A stretch of DNA of 64,000 bases from assembly GCA_015680685.1 (NCBI GenBank), contig MNCI01010799.1, positions 235,948 to 299,947 on the forward strand, read 5' to 3'. Both the position numbers and the translations under genes were made by a program. Below are positions 46,789 through 58,406 of the stretch, piece by piece. This DNA comes from Gnetum montanum. Lineage: Eukaryota; Streptophyta; Gnetopsida; Gnetales; Gnetaceae. Numbering within the stretch: the first letter of the stretch is position 1; every line of letters starts with the position of its first letter. The notes under the pieces are model-generated. The model worked only from the letters and a program-made list of their open reading frames with translations, was not told the origin of the DNA and searched no databases.

Positions 46789-49700
46789 ATGTTTTCTTCT
46801 TCACACAGAATCATTTCACCACCTAGGACCAACACTAGAGATAGTCAACGGCAAAACATATGTAACCCAGAATCGTTGGTCCCTCAAAAATTTCGTGTGG
46901 TATATATTCATCATAATGAATATGTACATGACTTTACCTTTATTCTCCATCAAGATGAACAATTGTGTTGGAGAGACTTGGGGGGTAACTTAGTGTTGCC
47001 TCCAGACTGAGCAGTCCCCAACATGCTCCTTCGTGCTCTCGCATGAATAGGCATGTCACAGTTATACGCAGAGTACATTGCATGCAATTATGACATAAGG
47101 GACTACCAACCCACAGAAGCACAACATCAAAGGGACTTGCGACAAGAGAGATACTATACATCATTGAAGGGCAATGGACCCCATAATGCTCCACCCATCT
47201 TAAGAGAAATTGAGGGTGGTGAACCTATTTCAATAGGTTCTCCACAAAACAATGTTCCCCCTCCTAACAATAGTGAGGAGGTGGTGTATAAAAACCTTCA
47301 CTCTACAATTCACAACCCTGGTTCTAATCCCCATGAACACCAAGTGTTCAATGAGGGAACACAAACACATAATGAGGGTAGGTAGTCTAATTGTAATTAC
47401 GATCGGGGTCGAGACCCCCAAAGAGAAGGTAGGAAACATCATCATGGCGATGGTTCTCCTTCCTCTTCACCTTCATCGTCACATTCACCCTCTCCTTCTA
47501 TATTAGAATGCAGTGATAAGGAACCTAACCATGAGGATAAGGGTAAACAGAGTGAGAAACCTCAATGAGAGAGTTGAGAACGAGGATGAGGGTATTCTAG
47601 AGAATCACAGCATAGAAGAAGGAAAAGTAGGAAACTGCGTAGACATCATAGATGCTATGAACAAAATGACCATGAAGAATTGCTACTTGCAACCCGAAGC
47701 ATGTTAGACATCATGGAGGCTGTAAGAATACCCACAAGGCACCAAAAACATACCAGGATCAAGAAACTAGACATAAATAATATCCCACGATTTGAGGGGG
47801 GATACAACGCTGATCCTCAGAACCACTTGCAAGAATTTCATGATGCATGTGCCTTAAAAAACATTGAGAACAAGTGGAAAAAGTTAAAGTTGTTCCCAAG
47901 GACACTAATGAAAGAAGTAGAAAGTTGGTACCGGTCCTTAGAATCGGAATCCATTCGAAGGTGGAGTATGATGCTAGAACTATTTAATGATAAATATCAA
48001 ACGTACTCCCAGGTGTCCAACTTGCGAAAGCAAATCCAAGGATGGAAGCAAGGAAGTCATGAACCCTTGGATGCTACCATGGACCGATATTATGCATTGC
48101 TACATCGTTGCCTGGGCCATGGTTACTCGCAGCAGGATCAACTACGCCATCTCGTAGATGGGCTTAGGCATGAAACTAGGAGAACCCTTGGAACATATGC
48201 CCAAGGGAGATTATCAGAGCTTAGGTCCCATTAGGTTCATAGATTGTTGGAGCAAGTACCTAAGGAAGAAGGGGAGCTATGTAAGAGAGAAAGTGCAGAA
48301 GAGTACAACTACGATCCTTACCTCCAAAAAAGGGGAGTGAGATTCTGTGAGGAGGAGGAAGAGTCACCACTCAAAGAGATGGTGAATGGGAAAACCTTGC
48401 TACTCCAAAAATTAACAACAGAAGTGTCGACAAAGGTAGACCAAATGTGGGACTCCTTGGATAGTAGATTTGAAACCATCCTTAAAATTGTAGAGAAGTC
48501 TAAGAAGTGAAGTAGTGGCTATGAAAAAAAGAAAAAGAGGGATTTGGACCATGCACAAAACAAAGGTAAGGGTAAAATGACCATCACCGAAGAGGTTGTG
48601 GATTCTGATACGGATGATGACGGTGGATGTGAGATATGTCAGTATGATCATCCTAAGGGATGTTGCCTAGTAATCTCACATCTGTAAGAGTATGAGGTGT
48701 ATGCACTTAACCCACGACTTAATAAACGACAAGCACCTTGATGGTTACCTTATCCCCAAGGTAACCCGATACAGTTCCACCAACCATTAACATATTATCG
48801 AAGTGGAACTCCACCACAACCTATTGAGCAACACTAGTAGTGGCAATACCCACAGTCATGGGGGATGCCACCACCAAGGCAAAAATACCCTTACCGACAA
48901 CCAGATCCATATGGCTATTACGTGCAGTAGTCGATCTCTCAATGTGACTCTGTCAGTCATGTCACCCCGCAATGTCACTACCAAGCTCGAGAGTATTATA
49001 AGACTCCTTCTCCTGGGAGAGACAACCCACAAACATACCATCCTCCAAACCCATCCGCGACTCTCACACCGATAGCTCCACTACCACCCACTCCAACGAT
49101 GCAAGGGGAACTCCCCACTCAACCGCAACAACGTAATACTACGAGAGTTGTGAACCATCAACCTGCTACTAGTTCTGAAAACTGTACAAAGAGAAGACCT
49201 TTCCTTAGAACCAACGGTCCCAAAAAGCTCTCACAACCACAAGTGGTTGAGCCTCTAAATTCTTCTCCATCAAATAAGGCTTCAGAGCTCCCTTCAAATA
49301 AAAAATAGAGCTAAATGCACACAGTTATGTTAACACATGCTGTTACTAACTGGATTAAGGTGGGCCACCTTCCCAGGAAATTCTTTGACCCTGGAAGCCC
49401 TTTAATTTATCTCCAAGTCACTAGGAATGAACCTCGTAAAGCTCTTCTGGACTTAGGTTCTGGAGTCAACTTAATATCACAAGAAATGTATAAAGATTGG
49501 AACCTACCTCCACTAAAGAAGAGCAATATTTTCTTAGAGTTGCCTGACCAGTCCATCACTGTTCCCTTGAGACTGGTGGAAGAAATTGTTACTACTATGT
49601 GTGGGTGGTCATACCCAGTTGATTTCCTAGTAATATAAGTAACCAATGACAAAGGGAGCTTCCCAATAATAATGGGGAGGGCAAAGCTAAGTACCATAAA

Positions 49701-50030
49701 TGCATGCCTAGGAATCCGCACGATCTTTCCCTGGAAATATCTAAGGAAAAAACTTTTGGGAAGATTGAGAAGAAGAAAGTTCCATACATCACATACAGTG
49801 ATACAGAGGGTGATGGTGTATAGGAATATTCAGCATTGCCTACATGCAACCGGTGTGCCCAGGAATTTAACATACAAAAGTGCCTATATGTAACAACCAC
49901 ACAACAAGAAAACACCCAGTGGTTGATAGCTAATCAAAAGAGCAATTCATCAATGCACATGGAACTAACTGAGGGAACAACTTACACTCCCGTTGAAAGC
50001 ATAGATGCATTGGAGCAAGAGCGTCGCTGA
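46789..50030 (+). pseudogene. gag-protease polyprotein of element B
   Basis: Start at 46789 (MFSSSHRIISPP), the first Met of a frame that stays open, stops aside, to about 49720; a frameshift near there moves the last ~100 codons. Blocks: N-terminal DEQLCWRDLGGN; Ser/Arg/His-rich linker; capsid (KLKLFPRTLMKEVESWYRSL, RRWSMMLELFNDKYQTYSQV, GHGYSQQDQLRHLVDGL, 47760-48230); CEICQYDHPKGCC knuckle near 48630; Pro/Gln-rich region; aspartic protease with an apparently intact ALLDLGSGVNLIS active-site loop (49440) and PIIMGRAKLS (49660). About 15 stops. Ends QERR-stop at 50030, with no polymerase beyond. Confidence 0.85.
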
Positions 50031-52155
50031 CATCCAAACCTTAACTTGAAAACATCAATTGGGAGAAGTTGGAAACTCCTAAAAAATTCAAACAAACACT
50101 CCAATAAAAAATTACTAGTCAATGTGCAATGGCCTAAACCTTACCATGAATCTAGAACGGTTAATGCACACTACACATCAGAGAAAGGATGATCTCGCTC
50201 GTTATTTCAGATCTCCTCCTTCCAACTTAGTCATGGAGGAGATGGCCACCTATGCTGATCAATTGAGGCCCTCAGTTATTTTTTTTAAGTTTTTATTTTA
50301 CATATTTTTGTTTTACAAATTTCTTTAACTTTTCTTATTTTTGTTTTGCAACATCATTCATACTTTCTCTTTTATTTGTGTGTGTGTGTGTGTTTATCCA
50401 TTTTGTTAAGTTTGTCACCCAATAAGTGCTTTTGATGATGGTATGAACTGTATTCTATTGGTTGCTAATGTTTGGTTTTTACCTTTGAGTTATGATGTTG
50501 ATACTAAGGTATGGTTCTTTTGATATAGTAGGCAATGAGTCCACATCATCAATGCATCCATAAATTTCTATGGTCTCTCTTAGCTTGGAACTTTACAGTC
50601 TCTTTTTTCAAAATAATAAGAACCATCAATGAATTGGTGAATGGGCATTTCTCAAACTAAGGAAGGACTCAAGCACTGAAAAGGGTGTGACTTCAAGGGA
50701 ACTTGATGCATTTGTGCTAGCCATTCTCTTGGGTGCTTGGATGTTTTCTTCTTGAGTTTTTCTTACCGTTCTGACATTGCCCCATGATAGGGAAGCTAAG
50801 CTAATAAAAATAAAAATAATAAGTCTTTGCATGATGTGGTTCTCACGAAAAAAAGAGAAAAAAAAGTGAAAATTTAAAGCACACCCCTTAGACAAAATAA
50901 TCACTTGGGCTACAAGCATTGGTTATGGAACTAAACAAACATGTTTCCTCTAACTAAGGCCCTTTCTCTCTTTCTATTTTCTCCTTTCTCGTTTCATCAG
51001 AATGGTGGTGACTCTTTGATGGAGGCATTCTTGTTACTTCAGGTGGATGGATTGGCCGAATGTATTAATGTGAAGTCATTGGATGTGGATTGTTTGAGGC
51101 TAGATTTGGAATGAGATCTACTAAGTCACATTAACCATTAATACACAAGGGGCTGTACACCACCTTGTTCTTGAGACTCCATTCCATTCTCTTCTTTCCA
51201 TTGTTCTTTCTCCATTGTTCACCTCATTGCTGGTTGTATCAGTAGTCTATATTTTGGTTGATGCATTGTTTTCTTTTTGGTGAACTCTTGTGGTTAAGAC
51301 TTTAACTCTTATTTCCAAATGACATTTCCAGAGCCCACGGACTCTTTGAATGTGGGAATGTCAGGGCATTAAGGGAATGAGCCTACTTTGGGGAGGACCC
51401 ACTGGCATTCCTATTTGGTGCATCAATTAATTTCTTTCCCTTAAACATTTTCACAATCAACATTTATTTTTTTCATTTCCAACTCTGACATCCATTTCAT
51501 CAGCGTTACAGTTGTCTCTTTTTCTCCATCTTTCTTATTCCTTATCTTTTTTCCATTCTTGCGCTACTGGAGGTTCGCTCCTAGTCATGGGGGTCCTGGT
51601 CCAATTTTTTTGATTTTCTCCTAACCCCTACACCTTGGGTAGTCACCGGTATTACATCTCCAGAATCCGCATCAACCATATCACAACTCAACCAATGGAC
51701 CTTACACCGAAGTAAGGTATCAACTGCATTGTGATTCATTTATCCTTGCTAATATAAGACTGTGTTGTGTGTGCAGATGGTAATTATACAACAACGGATT
51801 GGATCTGGAGGGAACACTTGGAATGGATTGGTGTTGAAGAAGTTATGCAAGAAACAAGATTGATGGTGCGCTTATGGATGAACAATGAAAGGCACAATCT
51901 TGGCATTGGCAGCAACAAACTTTGTCTCCTTCTCTCTCTCTTTCTCTCTCTCTCAACTACCAAATAAGGTTGGATGTCAAATGTGTATAGTGTTCACTCT
52001 TGTTATTATGAACACTAATTTTGTCATGTATTGTAATGATGATCCATTCACATGTCACCCCATTCACCATTAGTATCGTTCAAGTCAATAATCCCATATC
52101 TTCCCAATATTTTGTAAGGAACTCGAGGACGAGTTTTCATTTAGTCATGGGGGTA
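50031..52155 (+). other. non-coding 3' tail of element B
   Basis: Collinear with 14285-16413: T-rich block (50280-50370), TG run at 50379, 'gggctgtacaccaccttgtt' at 51150 (and 15402 in A), CT run near 51930, small ORF at 51778, polypurine-like 'catgggggta' before 52156. Confidence 0.85.
51778..51966 (+). pseudogene. small tail ORF of element B, with stops
   Basis: ATG at 51778 directly follows TGTGTGCAG as in element A. The first part (MVIIQQRIGSGGNTWNG, VLKKLCKKQD) aligns with A without gaps. Stops at the A positions coding Arg and Trp are single transitions (CGA to TGA, TGG to TGA). Confidence 0.4.
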
Positions 52156-52997
52156 TGATACGCCGCGATATTGTGTACGTGATATCACATCCGTGATATC
52201 GTGGGGATGCAATATCACATCCACCCCCACAATATCGCGTACACGATATTGCGTCCCGCTGAAACATCTATAAATAAGAGGTGGCTTTCCTTGTTTTAGG
52301 CATCTAGAGTTAGACCCTTAGCCAAACTATAGCACTTTTACCATTCTAGAGTTAGAATAATTTCCATGTGCCTGCAGTAGGAGTCTCAAACTGAATGGAT
52401 CTTTATTCGAGAAAATTGTACATGAGCACATATTTGTATACGACAATAAAGATGAACTTTCTGATAAACCTTACAGCATGTGGACTAAGCTAAATAGGAT
52501 TTAATTATTATTAAATGTTTAAATGCTTTCTTAGATAATTAATCTCTCTCAACCCTTGACTATTCTAGTTAAGTGCATTCAGTACGACCGCTTTGAGCAC
52601 GTGTGTAATGCTTGGTAACCTAGTAACGAGTAGCATTTGGTAATCCCAGTAGCGTTGCACTGGTTCATGGTGTGTACGGAAAGTGGGAACGGATATTGGT
52701 GCTAGGAAGATTAAAACTTAGTTAGTGAATAGTTAATGAAAACTAGTCATTTAGTTATCTTCACCTTTTCCCATTAGCATAGGACATTAAAAAGATAAAA
52801 GAAATAAAAATCACATGCCTCAAGCTTACTTAACTATACAACCGTGACAATACAAGTAAGTTTGGTAAGACAATCATTAATTAACCTTAAGTGTTCCATT
52901 AGGGCACGTAAGCACTTAGTCTTTGGAGTTTGATCGGATTGCGCGTGTAACGCTCGTATTCGTATGGTTGAGTGTAGGGGTATCTCGCCACTCATCA
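52156..52997 (+). repeat. 3' LTR of element B
   Basis: 842 bp, starts TGATACGCCGCG, six ATATC/ATATT modules between 52167 and 52250, TATAAATA at 52269, ends CCACTCATCA, followed by ACTAG. Confidence 0.9.
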
Positions 52998-55900
52998 ACT
53001 AGGAAAGCATCGATACAATAGAAGCTAAAGATAGAGTTAGAAAAATTAGAAAGTAATGTAGGTCCACAAATAAATCATACAGAGGATTAGCTTTCTTTTG
53101 ATTTTATTGTATTTGAATCATCTATAGTATTTTCTTTAAACACAACAAAAGATATTCGGATTGTAGACACATGAGCCTCATTTCTTACTTGCCCTGATTG
53201 GTCTATTTTTACTTCATATTAGCTAGTTTCATCAAGAGTTTTTTATGTTGCTAATAGTATTTTTTTAAGAATTGCTAATATAGAAAGTGTTATTTTTTTA
53301 GTAGCCTAATTTGCCTAAAATCACTCTTAATAATGTTATGCATGTTCCTGAAGTTTCTAAAAAGTTGATTTTTGTTTCTTAACTTGATGATTTGGGTTTA
53401 AATTTTTCATGTGGAAATAATCAATGAAAAATTACCAAAGGCATTTTGACAATTTTAAAAGGTAAAATATAGACACAATGTATACTTTAGAAGCTAATAT
53501 ATGTTTTTGGGTGATTCTATAGCTATAGTTACTACAAGGGATGTACTAATTTATGGCATAAATGGTTAGGTCATATTAGTTATTCTAATTTAAAGATAGT
53601 TCAATGTCATTCTTGCATTGCCAAATTTGTAGTAAGCTTCATAGAATTTTGGAAATATTATGTTGTTGGTAAATCAAAAAGGATGAATTTTCTTAGAAAT
53701 TTGGGACATATATGAGCTAATAAATTGAATCTTATTTATTCTGATATTTGTGGTTCAATAAATCCAACATCATTAAGAGGTTCACTATATTTTGTTACTT
53801 TCATTGATGATCATACATAGAAAGTATGGGTATTTCCAATAAAGTCCAAGGATGTAATTTTAAATATTTTTAAGTCCTTTATTGCTAAAATAAAGATAGA
53901 AATAGATTTAAAGTTGAATGTTTGCTTACTGGTAATGGTGGTGAATATACTTCAAATGCATTTAGTGAGTTTTGTAGAGAAAAAGAAATTTAACATATTC
54001 ATCCTCCTCTTGGAACTCCATAAGAAAATGGAGTAGCAAAAAGATGCAATGGAACATTGGTTAAACATGCAAGATCTATGATTGTTGATGTAGGTTTACC
54101 TAAAAGGTTTTGGGTTGAGGCCATTATAACTATTGCTTATTTAGTCAATAGATCACTACATTCCTCTTTAAATAATGAAGTAATAGAGTCTTTGTGGAGT
54201 GGGAGACATGTTTCTTATAGTCATTTAAAAGTTTTTGGATGTGTTGTTTATATGCATATTCAAAAGAAAAATAGATCTAAATTTGATGATAAATCAAAAA
54301 GATATATTTTGCATGTTATGATAGTGATGAATTGGATTTTAGATTATAGGATCCTTAGGCAAAACAATTTTTAAGATCATGAGATATAAAATTCTAAGAA
54401 AATGTGATGTTTTATGATTTTCAAAAGAAAAATGTTTCTGATGCTATTAAATAGCAAGTTCCTAGATTTTTTTTGTAGCCTAAAGAAGATTTAATACAAG
54501 AGAAAGTGGCAAATCAAAACATCCTAGAATTTTTGAATGAAGTTTAATAGAAAGAAACTAATGATGAGGAAAATTTCGTAGAAAATAGATCACATGGGGT
54601 AGGACATTTAAGTAGAATAATATGTCCTCATGCTAGATTTAAATATTATATTCTTTATACAAATTGTGATGAACCTAAAATGGTGAAAGAAGTTCTTGCA
54701 AGACCTAATGTAGTAAAATGGAAGGAAGCTATGAAAAGGAAATGGAATTTACTCCAACAAAATAGAACTTGGGAATTGGTGGAATTACCCAAGGGACATA
54801 AACCACTTTAAAATAGATGGGTTTTTACTTTAAAGAATAAGGTAAATTGGGGTAATCTTTATAAAGATAGGCTAGTAGCTAAAGGTTATAATAAAAAAAA
54901 GGAATTAATTTTATAGAAATATTCTTTTTCATTGTTAAGAATTCTTCTATTTAGATTAATCTTTCATTAGTTGCTTGTTTAGATTAGAAGTTACAATAGT
55001 TAGATGTTAAAACATCTTTTCTACATGGTGATTTAAATGAAGAAATCTATTTGCATCCGCTAGAAGGATTTGTTGATCAAAATAAGCCTCATTATGTGTG
55101 TTGTTTGAGGAAAATCTTATATGGTTTAAAATAGGATCCTAGGTAGTGGTATAGAAAATTTGATTCTTTTATGCACAAAATGGATTATTGTAGGAGTGAT
55201 CTTGATGATTGTGTTTATTTTTCAAGTGATATAAATTTGTAATTTTGATGTTATATGTAGATGAGATGTTGATTACAGGGAATGATATATAAAAAATAAA
55301 AAAACTTAAAATAGAGATGAGAAAATAGTTTGCTATGAAAGATTTGGAATAGGCTAATTTTTTTTTGAATGCATATTTACAAAGATAGAAAGCAAGAAAA
55401 ATTTTTAGCTTAGTCAAAGTGATTATATTGGAAAAGTGTTGAAATAGTTTAATATGTCAAAAGCAAAACCTGTAAGTACTCCTTTGGTTTTGATTTTCAA
55501 TTATCTAAGAAAGATTTTTCCAATACCAAAAAGGAAATTACCAAATTAAAAGATATTCCATCTACTTCTATTGTTGGTTCTTTAATGTATGCTATGGTAT
55601 GCACTCATCCAGATATAGCCTATGTAGTTAGTGTTAGTAGATATATGAATAATTATGGTTGGAACCATTGGCTTGCTATGAAATTAATTCTTAAATACTT
55701 AAAGGGAACCCAATTTGCCTATTTATGTTTTAGAAATAATAATTTGAATATTTTTGGTTGCATGGATGCAAATATTATAGCTGATTTAGATGCCATACAT
55801 TCAACTACATGTTATGTTTTTGTTTTATGTGGTGTTTCAATAAGTTTTATGTTAAAACTTCAATCTTTGGTAAGTTTGTCCACTATAGAATCTACATATG

Positions 55901-56230
55901 TGTCATTGATAGAAGCATGTAAGAAGATGCTATGGTTGCAAAGTTTTTTATAGTTTCCTGGTGCAAAGCAAGATAACTATCAAATTTCTTGTGACAACCA
56001 AAGTGCCTTACATATAGTAAGAAATTTAGCTTATCATGATAGAACAAAACATATTGATATTAAATACCATTTTGTTAGAGATACTATTGAAGGAGGTTTA
56101 ATTAATTTTCAAAAAATTAGCATGAAGAAAAAATGCTACTGACTAAAGTGGTAACAAAGGATGTGCATGTTTTTTACATAAAACAACTTAGAATAGTGAA
56201 GACATAAGAATGCATCCTGGAACTAGTGCA
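52998..56230 (+). pseudogene. pol of copia element 1 (right of element B)
   Basis: Protease remnant IVDT-stop-ASF near 53160; pre-integrase LWHKWLGHI near 53550; integrase SDICGSINP, YFVTFIDDHT (53735-53820), and MVKHARSMIVDVGLPKRFWV to LKVFGCVVYMH (54057-54250). Reverse transcriptase runs from WKEAMKRKWNLLQQNRTWEL (54720) with NRWVFTLKNK, LVAKGY and the region YGLK-stop-DPR-stop-WYRKF at 55120-55155, where both stops replace conserved Gln. RNase H: MYAMVCTHPDIAYVVSVSRY and STIESTYVSLIEA (55585-55953), then CDNQSA near 55992. Many stops and several shifts. Confidence 0.88.
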
Positions 56231-56275
56231 TCTCTAATTTGAAGATTTGTCAAACTTTTCTTCAAGTGGGAGAAT

Positions 56276-56642
56276 TGTTAAGTGTCAGTTAATGTGAAAA
56301 ACCAGGAATTGTTAATTGTTAGTTAATGTGAAGAAAACTCTTCCTTTGATTTTATCAATTTAAGTCATGTCTTTCATAACTTCTAGCTTTGTAATCTCTT
56401 CTTAAGATATGATTAGCAATTTCTAAAATCATCTAAAGTTTGTACTATAAAAAAGACTATTTCTTTATCCTATAAATTAAGGATGGGAAGATGTGTTAAG
56501 CACCATAACAACAACAAAGTGTGAAAGGAAGGGTTTAAGAGTGTCATGACAACAAGATATGAGTGGAATCAAGGATGGCTTGTGTCCTTGGATTATTTTC
56601 TTCAAATAAAGGAAGAGCTTTGCATTAGTTCTAGTGGGTTTT
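56276..56642 (+). repeat. 3' LTR of copia element 1, cut by the N gap
   Basis: Starts TGTTAAGTGTCAG after the polypurine tract 'aagtgggagaa' and follows the 5' LTR for 367 bp before the Ns. Confidence 0.88.
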
Positions 56643-57021
56643 NNNNNNNNNNNNNNNNNNNNNNNNNNNNNNNNNNNNNNNNNNNNNNNNNNNNNNNNNN
56701 NNNNNNNNNNNNNNNNNNNNNNNNNNNNNNNNNNNNNNNNNNNNNNNNNNNNNNNNNNNNNNNNNNNNNNNNNNNNNNNNNNNNNNNNNNNNNNNNNNNN
56801 NNNNNNNNNNNNNNNNNNNNNNNNNNNNNNNNNNNNNNNNNNNNNNNNNNNNNNNNNNNNNNNNNNNNNNNNNNNNNNNNNNNNNNNNNNNNNNNNNNNN
56901 NNNNNNNNNNNNNNNNNNNNNNNNNNNNNNNNNNNNNNNNNNNNNNNNNNNNNNNNNNNNNNNNNNNNNNNNNNNNNNNNNNNNNNNNNNNNNNNNNNNN
57001 NNNNNNNNNNNNNNNNNNNNN
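56643..57021. other. assembly gap (379 N)
   Basis: Run of N. It hides the last ~100 bp of the 3' LTR and the junction to flanking DNA. Confidence 0.99.
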
Positions 57022-57460
57022 AAAAAAAAATCATATAGGGGCTTCCTAATGCAATTTGATGAAAGAAAAAGAAATATTTACAATTACAGAATTTAGGCAA
57101 ATATAATTATAAGGGTTTTATCATTTCATTAAATATGCTTATTTAAGGGCTTAAAAAACAAAGAAAAAATGAAAAATATATGCTCATTATCTATGCTTTA
57201 TGTACATAAAATTTACATGAGTAATGGTAACTTTAATCACTACTCTTATAGAATATTCCTACACAAGTAAGATCAAACATAACATTAATTCTCATTCCCA
57301 TTGTAACATACATGTAAGTAGGCTTTTGTGCTAAGGATTAAGTAGAATTGCTTTTCTTTTCTATATTGTTACTTTTTTTGGGGGGGCCATCTCTCTATTC
57401 TCTAATCCTTCCATTAAGTTCATTGGGTATCAAATTCATCTTAATCTTAAAGTCAATTTT
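57022..57460. other. AT-rich unassigned DNA after the gap
   Basis: Starts with an A-run and 'atcatataggggctt', reminiscent of the non-LTR tail near 23470. Nothing else recognised. Confidence 0.4.
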
Positions 57461-57463
57461 TCC

Positions 57464-57540
57464 TATTATTAGCCTTATGGTAAGAATCTTGATTTAGAAA
57501 CTCTAAATAATGAGTTTGATTCTAGTTGGTTGTACTAAGC
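57464..57540 (+). mobile_element. tRNA-like SINE head, degraded
   Basis: ATTAGCCTTATGGTAAGAA (A-box region) and GAGTTTGATTCTAGTTGG (B-box region) are spaced as in a tRNA. It is similar to the SINE 140 bp downstream; no TSD was found. Confidence 0.5.
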
Positions 57541-57582
57541 TATTACCATTATGTTGGTTATATGTCTATAGGATACATATAG

Positions 57583-57606
57583 CCATCTAGTTATAATTTT
57601 AACAAT
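57583..57606. repeat. TSD, left copy, of the SINE at 57607-57758
   Basis: 24 bp here match 57759-57782 with one C/T difference. Confidence 0.88.
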
Positions 57607-57758
57607 GAAGTATTAGCCTAATGATAAGACACTTGATTTGAAAGCTTTAGGTCATCGATTTGATTTCAATGGATAATGATGAGTTCTATGAAGTTCTAAT
57701 TGGACTGTATATCTTAAAGTGTATCAATGTTTCACTTATTTTGGGTTTCAACACCTTC
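57607..57758 (+). mobile_element. tRNA-derived SINE, 152 bp, with TSD
   Basis: Pol III-type promoter: A box within TATTAGCCTAATG (57611) and B box within ATCGATTTGATTTC (57655), about 45 bp apart. The tRNA-like head runs to about 57675 and is followed by a ~80-bp unrelated body ending TTTCAACACCTT, without poly(A). The flanking 24-bp duplication shows target-primed insertion by a LINE machinery. Confidence 0.8.
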
Positions 57759-57819
57759 CCATCTAGTTATAATTTTAATAATCTTTCTTTCCACCATATT
57801 ATTTTATTTTTTATTGTAA

Positions 57820-58400
57820 AACCATCTTTATGAGTTTTGTTTGGGAACATGGACTTAGTGCTAAACTTTGGAAAGTTATTGAAAGGATGTAAAATTTTTT
57901 TATTTTTGATGAGTTAAAGGTGAAAATTAAAATACCGTACTCAATGGTATTTTGTGAATATGATTTATCCCACTTAGAAATAGACACCCTATGCCAATTT
58001 ATTACATATACGCATAGCTTGCATATCTTAAGGAAAAACAAATTTGTTAAAGTAATTCTTGACGATTCATACGATCGTGGTTGGTATTTTTAGGGAATGC
58101 AATCGTTAAGAAAATGGAATATCTCTTAAAAGGATATGCAATAAAATCCCAAGAATATTTTCCAACTAGCCAAGAAAAATATTTTAACATAGATGTGATC
58201 TAATGTACAAGGTAAGATACAATTTTATATACATCACATTAGATCTAATAAACAATATACAAAAACTTACTATCTCTTGACTACTATTAAAATCATGTAT
58301 TGGAAAGCTATCAAAACAATCATTTAAGTTCGCATCATCATAGAATTGAAAGTGGAATATGGATTAAACTCTCTTAAGAAGAGTTCCAGTTATTAAGCTA
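57820..58400 (+). mobile_element. non-LTR element, copy 4, inverted 3' fragment
   Basis: Reverse complement of 21722-22130 and 23720-23600, including 'aaaatggaatatctctt' (58112), 'atgtgatctaatgtaca' (58192) and 'tacatcacattagatctaat' (58231). It breaks off just before the solo LTR. Confidence 0.7.
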
Positions 58401-58406
58401 GGCAAT

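Larger units (their letters stand above)
45867..52997 (+). mobile_element. LTR element B, non-autonomous Athila-like (gag-protease only)
   Basis: About 7.1 kb, nested in the gag of copia element 1. LTRs begin TGAT and end CTCATCA. It keeps a primer site, gag and protease, then passes directly into the same 3' tail as element A without any reverse transcriptase, RNase H or integrase. Gag-protease of B is collinear with A and less decayed. Confidence 0.92.
44632..57021 (+). mobile_element. copia element 1, interrupted by element B
   Basis: Ty1/copia element whose two parts (44632-45866 and 52998-57021) are separated by element B. Layout: LTR, tRNA-Met-type primer site, gag, [element B], protease, integrase, reverse transcriptase, RNase H, polypurine tract, 3' LTR running into the N gap. 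All coding parts are strongly decayed. The true right end lies inside or beyond the gap, so no TSD can be read. Confidence 0.9.

Noticed and set aside
56546-57100. Long ORFs across 56546-57100
   Set aside because: They consist almost entirely of undetermined residues from the N gap.
57466-57680. Two adjacent tRNA genes
   Set aside because: A and B boxes are present but acceptor stems and anticodon arms do not fold convincingly; the second is flanked by a TSD, so SINEs fit better.
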